Shown one piece after another: positions 20,018-29,911 of a stretch of 64,000 nucleotides of DNA; the stretch's first letter is position 1, and each line of letters starts with the position of its first letter. A program made the position numbers and the translations under genes. This DNA is from Staphylococcus sp. M0911. Its GTDB lineage: Bacteria; Bacillota; Bacilli; Staphylococcales; Staphylococcaceae. Where the stretch lies: NCBI RefSeq assembly GCF_003491325.1, contig NZ_CP022881.1:2374351-2438350 (forward strand), written 5' to 3'. Under the pieces are notes generated by a model. That model was given only the letters and a program-made list of their open reading frames with translations. It was not told the DNA's origin and made no database searches.

Positions 20018-21064
20018 CTATTGTCTACTTTTACTTACTGCTTCATATAAGCCATTTAAATATGTTGCACCTAATGCACGATCATATAATCCATACCCTG
20101 GTTTACCAGTTTCGCCCCAAATCATTCGACCATGGTCAGGTCTAATTGGGCCTTCGTATCCAAAGTCATACATAGCTTTTACTACTTCATACATATCGAT
20201 TGAACCTTTTTCTGATAAATGGGCAGATTCTTGGAATGACTTGTCACCTATTAATTTAACATTACGTGCGTGTACAAAATGTACACGTCCTTTTTCACCA
20301 AAGTAACGTAACATTTCAACAAAATCATTGCGACGATCAGCGCCTAATGATCCAGAACACATGGTTAATCCATTATGCTTGGAATCGTATAAGTTAATGA
20401 ATCGTTCTAAATTATCTTTATTAGTAATGATTCGTGGCAGTCCAAAGATATTCCAAGGTGGATCGTCCGGATGAATTGCCATCAGAACATCTTCCTCTTC
20501 GGCTACAGGAATGACTTTTTGAATAAAGTAGTTTAAGTTTTCCCATAGTTTTTCTTCGTCTACTTGTTTATAATCTTCGAATAATTGATTTAAGTCTTCT
20601 TTCGTATAACTTGAATCCCAACCTGGAAGTGATAATTCACCACTTAATGGGTTCATTTTTTCAACATCATTTTCATCGTAAATTAAACAAGTTGAACCGT
20701 CATCTAGTCGATAATCTAACTGAGAACGTGTCCAGTCAAACACTGGCATAAAGTTATAACAAACAGTTTTAATACCTGCTTCACCTAAATTGCGTAATGT
20801 TTGGCAATAGTTTTCAATATATTGATCTCTAGTTGGTTTACCTAATTTAATATCTTCATGAACAGGTACACTTTCAATGACTGATATTTCCATGCCTGCA
20901 TCTTCAACTTCTTGTTTTAAGGCTTTAATTTTATCTAATGGCCAAACTTCACCCACTGGCACATCATAAATCGCAGTAACAATCCCTTTCATACCAGGAA
21001 TTTGTTTAATATATTCTAAGCTGATGGGATCATCTTTCCCATACCATCTAAATGACATTTTCAT
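20018..21064 (-). CDS. uxuA: Mannonate dehydratase
   Basis: Removes water from D-mannonate to give 2-keto-3-deoxygluconate. The 348-aa protein has the UxuA start MSFRWYG, metal/active-site segments [25 protein letters not shown] and [11 protein letters not shown]. It is 3 bp after uxaC, with AGGAGG 8 nt upstream. Fourth step of the pathway encoded here. Confidence 0.96.
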   Translation of the reverse strand: MKMSFRWYGKDDPISLEYIKQIPGMKGIVTAIYDVPVGEVWPLDKIKALKQEVEDAGMEISVIESVPVHEDIKLGKPTRDQYIENYCQTLRNLGEAGIKTVCYNFMPVFDWTRSQLDYRLDDGSTCLIYDENDVEKMNPLSGELSLPGWDSSYTKEDLNQLFEDYKQVDEEKLWENLNYFIQKVIPVAEEEDVLMAIHPDDPPWNIFGLPRIITNKDNLERFINLYDSKHNGLTMCSGSLGADRRNDFVEMLRYFGEKGRVHFVHARNVKLIGDKSFQESAHLSEKGSIDMYEVVKAMYDFGYEGPIRPDHGRMIWGETGKPGYGLYDRALGATYLNGLYEAVSKSRQ

Positions 21065-21067
21065 CGT

Positions 21068-22480
21068 TTAGTCCTCCTTAATGAGCTTGAAATAGTGATA
21101 TGCATTGTTGTAGCAAATGTTCTCAATCATTTTTTGTAATAAACGGTCATCGTTCGGAATTTCACCTTTTTCTACTAAATCACCTATAAATGTAGATAAA
21201 ATACGTCTAAAATAATCATGTCTTGAATATGAAATGAAACTTCTTGAATCTGTTAGCATACCTACAAAATGCATAAGTAAACCTTGATCTGCCAATGATG
21301 ACATTTGTCTTAACATGCCCCGTTTCGTATCGTTAAACCACCAACCAGCACCGTGTTGGACTTTACTTTGAATACCTGGTTCAGTTTGGAAATTGGCAAT
21401 TGTAGATCCAACAATATCGTTATAGATTGGATTTAAATTATATAAAATCGTTTTCGGTAAATGATTTTCTTTTTCCATCATATCTAATGTAGCATTTAAG
21501 TGATAAGCAAGATTATTTTGATCTCGAATAGAATCAAATCCTGCATCTCTACCTACTTGTTCAAACATTTTAGTATTATTGTTACGAATCGCACCGAAAT
21601 GAATTTGCATTACCCAACCACGTTCATAATAAGCTTTACTTAACGCGTTCAACATAAATGTTTGGAATTGGAATTGTTCATGTGTAGATATGTCTTCTTT
21701 ATTGAGCGCCTTAGTAAATATTGTTTCAATCTCTTGAGTTGTATAGTTTTCAAAATGGATTTCCTCTAAACCATGGTCAGCTAAACGGCCACCCTTGTCA
21801 TGGAAATATTGAATACGTTGATTAAGTGCTTCTACAAATTGCGTTGCATTTTCAATGTTGTGCGTTGTTCGTTCTAACTTTTGTACGAATTCAAGAAAAG
21901 CAGGTTCGCCTACTTTAAAAACATCGTCAGGTCGGAATGCTGGTAAAACCACCGTTTTGAAATCATCTTGTGCTTTAATCGCATCATGATAAGCTAAATC
22001 ATCTGTTGGATTGTCAGTAGTACAAATCAAATTGACATTTGAATTACTAATAAGAGATTGAGTTGTAACCTGATGTTCTTTCAAATAATCATTCGCACGA
22101 TGATATATTTCTTCTGCGTTATCACTAGTAAGTAAATCATCAATATTGAAATACATTTTAAATTCTAATTGTGACCAATGATATAAAGGATTCCCAATAG
22201 AATTTTCTAATGCTTCAGCCCATTTTTTGAATTTTTCAAGTGGATCTGCATTACCAGTAATGTATTTTTCTTCTATACCTTGCGCTCGCATAGCACGCCA
22301 CTTATAATGGTCACCACTCAACCATAGTTCAGCGATATTATCGCACTTAACATTATCACTAATTTGCTTAGGATCTAGATGACAGTGATAATCATAAATA
22401 GGCATATCTTTCGCAAAATCGTGATACAAATGTTTAGCTGTTTCATTTTCAAGCATAAAGTTTTCATTGATAAAAGCCAT
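21068..22480 (-). CDS. uxaC: Glucuronate isomerase
   Basis: Isomerises D-glucuronate to D-fructuronate (and galacturonate to tagaturonate). The 470-aa amidohydrolase-like protein has the metal site YDYHCHLDPKQI near residue 30, FGAIRNNNTKMF in the middle, and GMLTDSRSFISYSRHDYFRR. AGAGGAG precedes the ATG. It is 15 bp after the transporter gene. Confidence 0.96.
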   Translation of the reverse strand: MAFINENFMLENETAKHLYHDFAKDMPIYDYHCHLDPKQISDNVKCDNIAELWLSGDHYKWRAMRAQGIEEKYITGNADPLEKFKKWAEALENSIGNPLYHWSQLEFKMYFNIDDLLTSDNAEEIYHRANDYLKEHQVTTQSLISNSNVNLICTTDNPTDDLAYHDAIKAQDDFKTVVLPAFRPDDVFKVGEPAFLEFVQKLERTTHNIENATQFVEALNQRIQYFHDKGGRLADHGLEEIHFENYTTQEIETIFTKALNKEDISTHEQFQFQTFMLNALSKAYYERGWVMQIHFGAIRNNNTKMFEQVGRDAGFDSIRDQNNLAYHLNATLDMMEKENHLPKTILYNLNPIYNDIVGSTIANFQTEPGIQSKVQHGAGWWFNDTKRGMLRQMSSLADQGLLMHFVGMLTDSRSFISYSRHDYFRRILSTFIGDLVEKGEIPNDDRLLQKMIENICYNNAYHYFKLIKED

Positions 22481-22495
22481 GTTATCTCCACTCCT

Positions 22496-23899
22496 CTATA
22501 ATTCTTCTCTTAATGCAAGTTCTTTAACAATTTGTTTGTGTCGTTTGTCTGTTAATGGATACCAAATAAAGAAGACTATCAGTGCGATTAAGCTTGCTAC
22601 TGCTGGTACAACAAAGAATAAGACTTTAAGTCCTGCAATCGTTCCAGGTGTTTGATCTACATTTGGCGTGTAACCAATTAATGTTAGTGCTAAACCAGGT
22701 ACAAATCCTGCAAGTGCTTGAGATACTTTTCTTGTAAAGCTGTAGCTTGAATACGTAATACCTTCAGAACGTAAACCAAATTTCCATTGACCGTATTCCA
22801 CAACATCGGCAATAAATGCCCAAATAACTGTATTAGGAATAACTAAGAAGAATTGCGCAAATGTATTGATAACTAAAAACATAATGTAGTTTTCACTAAA
22901 GAATAAGAAGTTGATACTTTCAAACACGATAAATCCTGCTACACCAATCATTGCAGTTGCTTTTTTGCCCATTTTTTTACTAATTAATGTCGTTGCATAT
23001 AGAGATGGTAGTAAGACAACAAAGTTTAATGTACTTACGAGACCTACTAAATTAGGTTTATCTAGAACATATTTAAAATAATACAACTGACAAGATTGAA
23101 TTAAGAACATAGACATAATTGTTAATAATGTAAAAATAGCCAATGTTGCAAAGGCTTCATTCTTCACCAAATTAAAGAATGCTTTTTTATTGACGCCTTT
23201 CTCTTTTGGACGTTCTATAACGTGACGTTCTTTAACACCTTTGTAGCAAATCAAGTGGAAAATGACACCTAATATCGCCATACCAGCCACGACTACTGGA
23301 TATCCAATAGCATGATTATCAAATTGAGCAACCATAGGTACAACCACAATACCTGCTATAAATAATGCACTTTGTGACCCTAAGTTTCTAAATACTGATA
23401 ATTGTGTTCTATCATCCGCATTCAAAGTCATAGCTGCAGATAATGAACCATACGGAATATTAACTACAGAATACGCTGCGTTAAATAATAAGTATGTTGC
23501 AAATGCCCAAATAACTTTTCCTGTATAACTAAAATCGGGTGCTGTAAACGATAAAACTGTTACAATTGCTAAAGGCACTGTACCGTATAAGATAAACGGT
23601 TTAAACTTCCCTTTAGGACCGATATTTCGTCTTGAATCGACGATTGTCCCTACACCTGTATCTACAAAGGCATCAAATATCTTTGCCACTAAAAATACAA
23701 GACCACCGTAAAAAGCTGAAATACCAAGAATATCTGTAAAGAACATCATTAAATAAATCTGACCCATATCGAACATCATACCGTTACCCAAGTCACCAAA
23801 TCCGTATGATAACTTTTCTTTAAAACTTAATGTAGCGTCTTCGATATGATTAAATTTATGCATTTTCCGTTTTTCTCTTTTTTCAACTGTATCTCCCAT
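22496..23899 (-). CDS. GPH-family sugar:cation symporter (glucuronide/hexuronate transporter)
   Basis: Membrane carrier of the glycoside-pentoside-hexuronide family (467 aa, about 12 membrane segments). Markers are the N-terminal KLSYGFGDLGNGMMFDM, FDAFVDTGVGTIVDSRR after TM2 and NADDRTQLSVFRN after TM4. It resembles GusB/UidB-type carriers. With a cytoplasmic beta-glucuronidase in the same operon, it probably imports whole glucuronides as well as free hexuronates. AAGGCGGG lies just upstream of the ATG. Confidence 0.9.
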   Translation of the reverse strand: MGDTVEKREKRKMHKFNHIEDATLSFKEKLSYGFGDLGNGMMFDMGQIYLMMFFTDILGISAFYGGLVFLVAKIFDAFVDTGVGTIVDSRRNIGPKGKFKPFILYGTVPLAIVTVLSFTAPDFSYTGKVIWAFATYLLFNAAYSVVNIPYGSLSAAMTLNADDRTQLSVFRNLGSQSALFIAGIVVVPMVAQFDNHAIGYPVVVAGMAILGVIFHLICYKGVKERHVIERPKEKGVNKKAFFNLVKNEAFATLAIFTLLTIMSMFLIQSCQLYYFKYVLDKPNLVGLVSTLNFVVLLPSLYATTLISKKMGKKATAMIGVAGFIVFESINFLFFSENYIMFLVINTFAQFFLVIPNTVIWAFIADVVEYGQWKFGLRSEGITYSSYSFTRKVSQALAGFVPGLALTLIGYTPNVDQTPGTIAGLKVLFFVVPAVASLIALIVFFIWYPLTDKRHKQIVKELALREEL

Positions 23900-23914
23900 A
23901 ATCCCGCCTTCTTT

Positions 23915-24925
23915 CTATCTATTGATATCTCGATTACTTTGAATAGATGCGTAAATATTTTCTAGACTTGCATAACTAAAATCACCAAATATATTGTGTT
24001 TATAGCTCATGTTATAAATACCGAATTCAACAATTTTTTCTAAATTCCATTTCTGCATAATCCCATAAATGACACCTACGCTAAATGCATCCCCAGTTCC
24101 TAATCTATCCAAAATATCAACATCCAAAGGCTCAGTTTTTGCTAATTGATCCTTTGTAGATAGAAATCCTTGTAAGCGGTTTCTTTTATGGTTAAAAATT
24201 TTTCTCTGTACAAACGCAATATATTGAACATTGTACTTCTCATGGATTTGAATTAAATATGGTCGAATGACATCAATATCTGCCATTCTATCCAACCCAT
24301 CTTTTTGGTCGTGACCTTTGTCATCTGGTAATGCTATCGGTTCATAACCAAATACTAAATCTACATCATATAATATGTCTGACATTTCTTTTCTGGCCGT
24401 ATCAAAGTCCCATAGCGCTGCTCTAAAATTTAAGTCACAACTTACAAATAGACCTAATTCTTTTGCAACTTTGACTGCTTTTTTCAAAAATAATAATAAT
24501 TCTTGATTTAGGCCTGCTGTTATACCAGTAATATGAAACCAATCATGACCTTTTAAAATTGGTTTGATAACATCATCTCGATGATAAAATTGACTAAATG
24601 TACTCATTTGACGATCATAAATAAGTCGATTTGCACGCTGAGCATAACCGCTTTCGATATAATATAGGCCCAATCTGCCTTCCTTCTGACTCATATGCTC
24701 AGTATTAACATCATATCGCTTTAAATTTTGAATAATTTGATTACCTAAATCATTATCAGGTACAGCACTAATCATCGACGTTTTGACACCTAATCCTGAT
24801 AAGCCTATCGCTACATTCATCTCTGCACCACCGTAATTAATATCAAAGGATTGCGCTTGATTAAACGTTTGGTGATTAGGTGTACTTAAACGCATTAGAA
24901 TTTCGCCAAATGTGATGAATGACAT
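23915..24925 (-). CDS. kdgK: 2-keto-3-deoxygluconate kinase
   Basis: Phosphorylates KDG to KDPG with ATP. PfkB/ribokinase family, 336 aa: N-terminal GEILMRLSTP and NYGGAEMNVAIGLSGLG, and C-terminal LDRLGTGDAFSVG holding the GTGD anion hole and catalytic Asp. It starts 4 bp after the kdgA stop behind GAGGGTGATG, indicating tight coupling. Confidence 0.95.
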   Translation of the reverse strand: MSFITFGEILMRLSTPNHQTFNQAQSFDINYGGAEMNVAIGLSGLGVKTSMISAVPDNDLGNQIIQNLKRYDVNTEHMSQKEGRLGLYYIESGYAQRANRLIYDRQMSTFSQFYHRDDVIKPILKGHDWFHITGITAGLNQELLLFLKKAVKVAKELGLFVSCDLNFRAALWDFDTARKEMSDILYDVDLVFGYEPIALPDDKGHDQKDGLDRMADIDVIRPYLIQIHEKYNVQYIAFVQRKIFNHKRNRLQGFLSTKDQLAKTEPLDVDILDRLGTGDAFSVGVIYGIMQKWNLEKIVEFGIYNMSYKHNIFGDFSYASLENIYASIQSNRDINR

Positions 24926-24929
24926 ACCA

Positions 24930-25571
24930 TCACCCTCTTATTGTTTTGAATTTTCCGACAAATTTTTCTGTGTTTTCTTTAATTACTGAATCATTTCCAT
25001 CTTTGGCATTTTTCATTAATGCACTACCAATACCGACTGCAAATGCACCTTTACGATACCAATCTTCTAGATTATCTAATGACACACCACCTGATGGCAT
25101 GAGTTCAATTTGAGGAATAGGTCCATGTACATTTTTAATAAAGTTAGCACCTAATAAATCACCAGGGAATAACTTCACTAAATCTACACCTGTTTCCATG
25201 GCTTGAACAATTTCTGTTACCGAACCACATCCAGGTAAATACGGTACCGCATATCGATTACACATTTTTGCAATATCTGGATCAAAATGAGGACTTACCA
25301 CATATTCTGCGCCATTTAAAATAGCTAATCGGGCAGTCGTACTATCCAATACCGTTCCTGCACCAATGACCACGTTTTCGTCTGTTACATGTTGACTTAA
25401 ATGTTGAATCACTTCTTCGGCTTGTGGTGTTGTAAAGGTAATTTCAATGTTATATATGCCGCCATCAATCATATGTTCTACAGCTGCAATTGCATCTGCT
25501 TTACTTTTGCCTCTGACAACAGCAACGAGATAATTATCATGTAAACGATTTAATGTCTGCATTTTTTTCAT
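24930..25571 (-). CDS. kdgA: KDPG aldolase
   Basis: Splits 2-keto-3-deoxy-6-phosphogluconate into pyruvate and glyceraldehyde-3-phosphate. 213 aa, usual for the family. NIEITFTTP carries the catalytic Glu, VIGAGTVLD binds substrate, and VDLVKLFPGD contains the Schiff-base Lys. It is first in the seven-gene operon, behind GAGGAG, about 50 bp after a strong promoter. Confidence 0.95.
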   Translation of the reverse strand: MKKMQTLNRLHDNYLVAVVRGKSKADAIAAVEHMIDGGIYNIEITFTTPQAEEVIQHLSQHVTDENVVIGAGTVLDSTTARLAILNGAEYVVSPHFDPDIAKMCNRYAVPYLPGCGSVTEIVQAMETGVDLVKLFPGDLLGANFIKNVHGPIPQIELMPSGGVSLDNLEDWYRKGAFAVGIGSALMKNAKDGNDSVIKENTEKFVGKFKTIRG

Positions 25572-25621
25572 TTACTCAGCTCCTCGCTATTTTTAATTGT
25601 TTTCTTCGCCAACCCAACTTC

Positions 25622-25649
25622 ATTATATTTCCAATTCAAAAAACGTCAA
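25622..25649 (-). promoter_or_regulatory. Promoter of the glucuronate operon
   Basis: Minus-strand -35 TTGACG (25644-25649), 16-bp spacer, -10 TATAAT (25622-25627). Confidence 0.75.
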
Positions 25650-25674
25650 TTCAGTGTAAAAAGGTCTGAATTGA
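25646..25674. promoter_or_regulatory. Inverted repeat overlapping the kdgA -35 (operator candidate)
   Basis: Perfect arms TCAATTCAG (25646-25654) and CTGAATTGA (25666-25674), centre to centre 20 bp, or two helical turns. One arm covers part of the -35. This fits a dimeric repressor or activator; the AraC-type protein encoded just upstream is one candidate. Confidence 0.6.
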
Positions 25675-25730
25675 TAAAAAAATAAAACCCTTTCATACAA
25701 TCTTTAATAAGAGTTGGTATCAAAGGGTTT
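25674..25730 (-). terminator. Terminator of the AraC regulator gene
   Basis: Arms AAACCCTTT / AAAGGGTTT (25685-25693 with 25722-25730), then a long T-rich run on the minus strand. The remainder of 25731-25978 is AT-rich with no recognised feature. Confidence 0.75.
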
Positions 25731-25978
25731 CTAAAATCTATTCAATTTTGCAGTGTATCACAGTAATGCGTAAGTTATGATGTACCAAATTACACTTAAA
25801 AAGTATCATTTAACATGATTTTTTGTAATTTTTTATACTCTTTTATAAAATTTTGACATCAATTTACAAAATTAGGCTCGTTTTCCAAATTTTCTATGAC
25901 TTAAGCTAGTGAAATCTAAAAATGAGTGATAATTTTAAAATGTAATGTAAAGGTTACAGTAAATCGTAAACAATCATA

Positions 25979-27202
25979 TTAGTTTACCTTTTCATTGCTA
26001 TAAGCTTTCTTATATTCTAAGGGCGACAATTGGTACTGTATTTTAAAACATTTTGAAAAGTAACTTTGCTGCTTGAAACCTACATAACTGGATATTTCTT
26101 CTACAGTCATAGGCGTATTAAGTAGTAAATCTCGTCCCTTTTCAACACGTAGTTGCATAATATATTGAGATAAAGACTTTCCTGTTTCTTGTTTAAATAA
26201 TCTTGAAAGATAGGATGGCGCCAACCCTACTAATTCAGCCAATTCTTCTAGATGTATAGGATGGTCCAAATTAATCTTAATATGTTGAATGACTGTGTTG
26301 ATATTAGAACTATAATTTAATGATTTAACTTTTAATGCTGTTTGTGCATAATCAAATATCATTCGTTTCGTAATAATTTCTAAAGTTTCAACATCTCCAG
26401 CATCATCAATTTTTGCTGCATAATTAGCAGATATTTCATTGATGATGAGTAAATTCACATCTGCTTTTTCAATACTTTTACGACACAGTGTGTTAAGTAG
26501 ATATGCTTTATATTTATGGTTTAATAAATCATCTTTAACACGCCTAATTCCTGCAACTGAAACATGCATTACAGAAAATAAGTTGAGTGCTTCATCGACA
26601 TTGCCATTTTGAATAGCAGTTAACATTTTATTCTCATTGTCATAACACATTTTAATTTTGTTAAATGTATACTCATATTGCTCTTTATCTTGGGCATGTG
26701 ATTCTGTATTACGGTGAAAGCTAAAATCAAGTGTCTCAACTTTATAATGTACGTTTCGATTTTTTAAATATCGTACAGTTAAATGTGCCATTTTCAATGC
26801 TTGACTGTACGGGCAAACAGGTATTTGTAATAAGTATTGTTTTAAGATCGATAATTTAGAATATTTAATTTGTACTTGTTGTAACATTTCGTGGCATCTT
26901 TTTTCATTTGGTCGTTGATGTAGAAACGGACCAAGTATGACCACTCGATTATATTTTCTGTATTTAAATAGCAAAAAATTAACATCAAATTGATTCACAT
27001 AATGATAAATACGATCGCTGTTCATATTTTCTAAAAGTTTCTTTAACTCTACTTTGTATTTTTTACTTTTAGTATTTGTAAATGGCGACTTTAAGTGATT
27101 ACTAATATTTTTTATATCTGATAACTCGTAATGATTTAAATCAATCATTAATAATTCAAAAGCATGTACTTTTAATACATCAAAGATTTGTTGATTTAAC
27201 AT
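25979..27202 (-). CDS. AraC-family transcriptional regulator
   Basis: 407-aa regulator with a long N-terminal sensor region and a C-terminal AraC DNA-binding domain (about residues 305-400). The domain has two helix-turn-helix units (HLEELAELVGLAPSYLSRLFKQ, and MTVEEISSYVGFKQQSYFSKCFK followed by SPLEYKK). The ATG at 27202 is chosen over an upstream GTG because AAGGTG precedes it. It lies directly upstream of the glucuronate operon on the same strand and is divergent from the HAD-GH3 pair, so it may control both. Confidence 0.88.
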   Translation of the reverse strand: MLNQQIFDVLKVHAFELLMIDLNHYELSDIKNISNHLKSPFTNTKSKKYKVELKKLLENMNSDRIYHYVNQFDVNFLLFKYRKYNRVVILGPFLHQRPNEKRCHEMLQQVQIKYSKLSILKQYLLQIPVCPYSQALKMAHLTVRYLKNRNVHYKVETLDFSFHRNTESHAQDKEQYEYTFNKIKMCYDNENKMLTAIQNGNVDEALNLFSVMHVSVAGIRRVKDDLLNHKYKAYLLNTLCRKSIEKADVNLLIINEISANYAAKIDDAGDVETLEIITKRMIFDYAQTALKVKSLNYSSNINTVIQHIKINLDHPIHLEELAELVGLAPSYLSRLFKQETGKSLSQYIMQLRVEKGRDLLLNTPMTVEEISSYVGFKQQSYFSKCFKIQYQLSPLEYKKAYSNEKVN

Positions 27203-27253
27203 AATGATCACCTTCACTTAAGACTATAAACCGAACAGAAAGGATTGAAAAAA

Positions 27254-28090
27254 TTGAATTATTCATTAGAAAATTTTCAACCTCAACATGACTACCTAAT
27301 TTGCGTAGATTCAGATGGTTGTGGCATGGATACAATGACAATCAAACATGAACGCGCATTTGGACCTGCCTTATTAGATATTTGGAATTTAGATGATATG
27401 AAAGAACAAGTTTTAGAGCGTTGGAACCAATTTAACCTTTATGAAATCACACGTGGTATTAATCGATTTCAAGGTTTAGAAAAAATGCTCACAGAACTAC
27501 ATGAGCAAGGTCGCACTGTTGATGGCTATCATGATATTAAAGAGTGGGTCGATCATACTTCAACATTCTCAAATCCACAATTAGAACAAGATATGAAAGC
27601 GCATCCACAAAAGAAAGGACTACGTTTAGCCTTAGACTGGTCTAACCGAGTTAACGAATTAATCGGTAGATTACCTAGTCTAGGCGCATTTGAGAATGTT
27701 CATTCAACTTTAAAACATGCACACCATGATGCTGATATTGTTATTGTATCATCTGCAAATTTACAAGCGGTGGAAACTGAATGGACTGAACACCATTTAA
27801 CACCATTTTTAACTAGTATCTTCGCACAAGAGGTAGGTACTAAAAAACATTGTATTCAACAACTTAAACAACACTATAAACCAGATCATATATTAGTTCT
27901 TGGGGATGCAAGAGGCGATTTACAAGCTGCCCAAGACAACCAAGTTTATTTTTATCCTATTTTGGCTGGACATGAAGCAACATCTTGGTCTAACCTAGAT
28001 CAAACCTATCTCAAACTATTTATCAATAATCAGTTTGATAATACTATTCAAGACCGTGTAATTCAACAATTTTATAATAATTTTGACTAA
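27254..28090 (+). CDS. HAD-superfamily hydrolase
   Basis: Predicted phosphatase of the haloacid dehalogenase superfamily, 278 aa from this TTG. Motif I is CVDSDGCGMD (nucleophile Asp plus Asp+2), motif II VIVSSAN (Ser), and motif IV LVLGDARGDLQAA (metal-binding Asp pair). The start is uncertain: TTG 27245 is also in frame but only 1 nt from AGGA, while TTG 27254 has 9 nt. It is 15 bp ahead of a GH3 glycosidase, so it may dephosphorylate a sugar phosphate, though substrate is not shown. Confidence 0.8.
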   Translation: MNYSLENFQPQHDYLICVDSDGCGMDTMTIKHERAFGPALLDIWNLDDMKEQVLERWNQFNLYEITRGINRFQGLEKMLTELHEQGRTVDGYHDIKEWVDHTSTFSNPQLEQDMKAHPQKKGLRLALDWSNRVNELIGRLPSLGAFENVHSTLKHAHHDADIVIVSSANLQAVETEWTEHHLTPFLTSIFAQEVGTKKHCIQQLKQHYKPDHILVLGDARGDLQAAQDNQVYFYPILAGHEATSWSNLDQTYLKLFINNQFDNTIQDRVIQQFYNNFD

Positions 28091-28105
28091 AGGAGCGTTG
28101 TTATA

Positions 28106-29830
28106 ATGGTAAATGTAGACTTAAAAGCTAAACCCTATTATCTTGATAATCAACAAATTGAATGGGTAGAAAATACGTTATCTCAGCTCACTGACGAAGA
28201 AAAAATCGGACAATTATTTTTCAACTTATTTTCTCTAGAAGAAGATGGAGACTTTAATAATAATGACCTTACAAATAAAGATATTTTAAATCAGTATCAT
28301 ATAGGTGGTGCACGATACCAAGGTGGTAATAAGCATCAAGTTCAAAACCTTCTCAACGACTTACAACACAATAGTAAAGTACCATTATTAATAGCAGCAA
28401 ATTGTGATTCTGGTGGTAATGGTGCATGTAAAGATGGGACTTATATTGCCTCTGCAGCACAATGCGAAGCAGCTCAAGATATGAAAGTTGCTTATCATGC
28501 AGGCTATGTATCAGGTCGAGAATCACATGCATTAGGAGTTAATATCAACTTTGACCCTTGTGTAGACATTCTTAAAAACTGGCGTAATACTATCGTTAAC
28601 ACTCGCGCATACGGAACAACAGCTGACACAGTTATTAAATATACTAATGCCTTTATCGAAGGTTTCAATGAAACTAAAGATATGATTACTTGTATTAAAC
28701 ATTTCCCGGGTGATGGTACTGAAGAACGCGATCAACATCTCGTTTTAGGCGTTAATGAAATGACACCTGAAGAATGGGATCAAAGTTTCCGTAAAGTGTA
28801 TACCAACCATATCAATAATGGTGTAGAAATGATTATGTCCGGGCATATTGCTTTGCCACATTATTCTAAAAAGTTAAATCCTAACTTGCATGATGAAGAC
28901 ATTTTACCTGCATCATTATCTAAAGAACTTATCACAGACTTATTAAAACAAGATTTAAACTTTAATGGATTAGTTGTGACAGATGCAAGTCATATGTTAG
29001 GAATGACGGCTTCAATGAAACGTGAGGACTATGTACCTTTAGCTATCGCAGCTGGTTGTGATATGTTCTTATTCTTTAATGATATAGAAGAAGACTTCAA
29101 TTTCATGCTTCAAGGTTACCGTAAAGGGGTCATTACAGAAGAACGACTTAACGATGCGGTTGCACGTATTCTAGGTCTCAAAGCTAAAATTCATTTACAC
29201 GATAAACAAGCACAACAAAAGTTAGAAAAAGAAGAGGCTGAATTAGATGTCATCGGTTGTGATGAGCATATAGAAATGCAAAAAGAAGCTGCCGATTTAG
29301 GTATTACATTAGTTAAAAACACGCTCAACCAACTACCTATTCGTCCCGAAACACATAAAAACATCCAACTTTATGTTATTGAAGGCGAAAAAAATGGCAT
29401 TTATAAATCTGATGACTCAGTGACTGACCATCTCGTAAGTATACTAGAAAATAAAGGATTTAACGTTACAGTGAATGATGGTTCAACACGAATTAAAGGT
29501 AAAACATTGGACTACCGTAAAAAGGTAGATGCAGCATTAGTATTCGCCAATATCGTTGGATATGCTGCAGAAAATAATTACCGTATACGATGGTCAACTG
29601 CAATGAGTAATGAGATTCCATGGTATGTTCACGAAGTACCTACTGTTTTCACATCACTCAACTTCACTACGCATTTACACGATGCAACAATGGTAAAAGC
29701 ATACATTAATGCATACCATTCAAACAAAACAAGTTTAGAAACGGTCATAGATAAAATCATGGGTAACTCTGACTTCAAGGGTAAACCTAATGATTTAGTT
29801 TGGACTAATAAATGGCAAGCTAAATTATAA
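28106..29830 (+). CDS. GH3-family glycoside hydrolase (beta-N-acetylhexosaminidase-like)
   Basis: 574-aa cytoplasmic GH3 enzyme without signal peptide. The N-terminal barrel has KHFPGDGTEERDQH, whose Asp-x-His dyad matches NagZ-type enzymes, and LVVTDASHMLGM with the nucleophile Asp. A C-terminal alpha/beta domain (about 390-574) follows. NagZ-type enzymes release beta-GlcNAc from wall or glycan fragments. Cotranscription with the HAD hydrolase and the neighbouring beta-glucuronidase operon suggests breakdown of host glycans such as hyaluronan- or heparin-derived oligosaccharides; that is inference. Confidence 0.83.
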   Translation: MVNVDLKAKPYYLDNQQIEWVENTLSQLTDEEKIGQLFFNLFSLEEDGDFNNNDLTNKDILNQYHIGGARYQGGNKHQVQNLLNDLQHNSKVPLLIAANCDSGGNGACKDGTYIASAAQCEAAQDMKVAYHAGYVSGRESHALGVNINFDPCVDILKNWRNTIVNTRAYGTTADTVIKYTNAFIEGFNETKDMITCIKHFPGDGTEERDQHLVLGVNEMTPEEWDQSFRKVYTNHINNGVEMIMSGHIALPHYSKKLNPNLHDEDILPASLSKELITDLLKQDLNFNGLVVTDASHMLGMTASMKREDYVPLAIAAGCDMFLFFNDIEEDFNFMLQGYRKGVITEERLNDAVARILGLKAKIHLHDKQAQQKLEKEEAELDVIGCDEHIEMQKEAADLGITLVKNTLNQLPIRPETHKNIQLYVIEGEKNGIYKSDDSVTDHLVSILENKGFNVTVNDGSTRIKGKTLDYRKKVDAALVFANIVGYAAENNYRIRWSTAMSNEIPWYVHEVPTVFTSLNFTTHLHDATMVKAYINAYHSNKTSLETVIDKIMGNSDFKGKPNDLVWTNKWQAKL

Positions 29831-29842
29831 TAAGCAATTAAT

Positions 29843-29905
29843 TAACCCCATATAACGCATAAAGATAACAACTAAGTTATCTTCATGTCTATATGGGGAT
29901 TTATT
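29843..29905. terminator. Terminator between convergent GH3 and COG0523 genes
   Basis: Outer arms CCCCATATA / TATATGGGG with an inner AAGATAAC / GTTATCTT stem, AT-rich on both sides. Confidence 0.65.
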
Positions 29906-29911
29906 TATACT

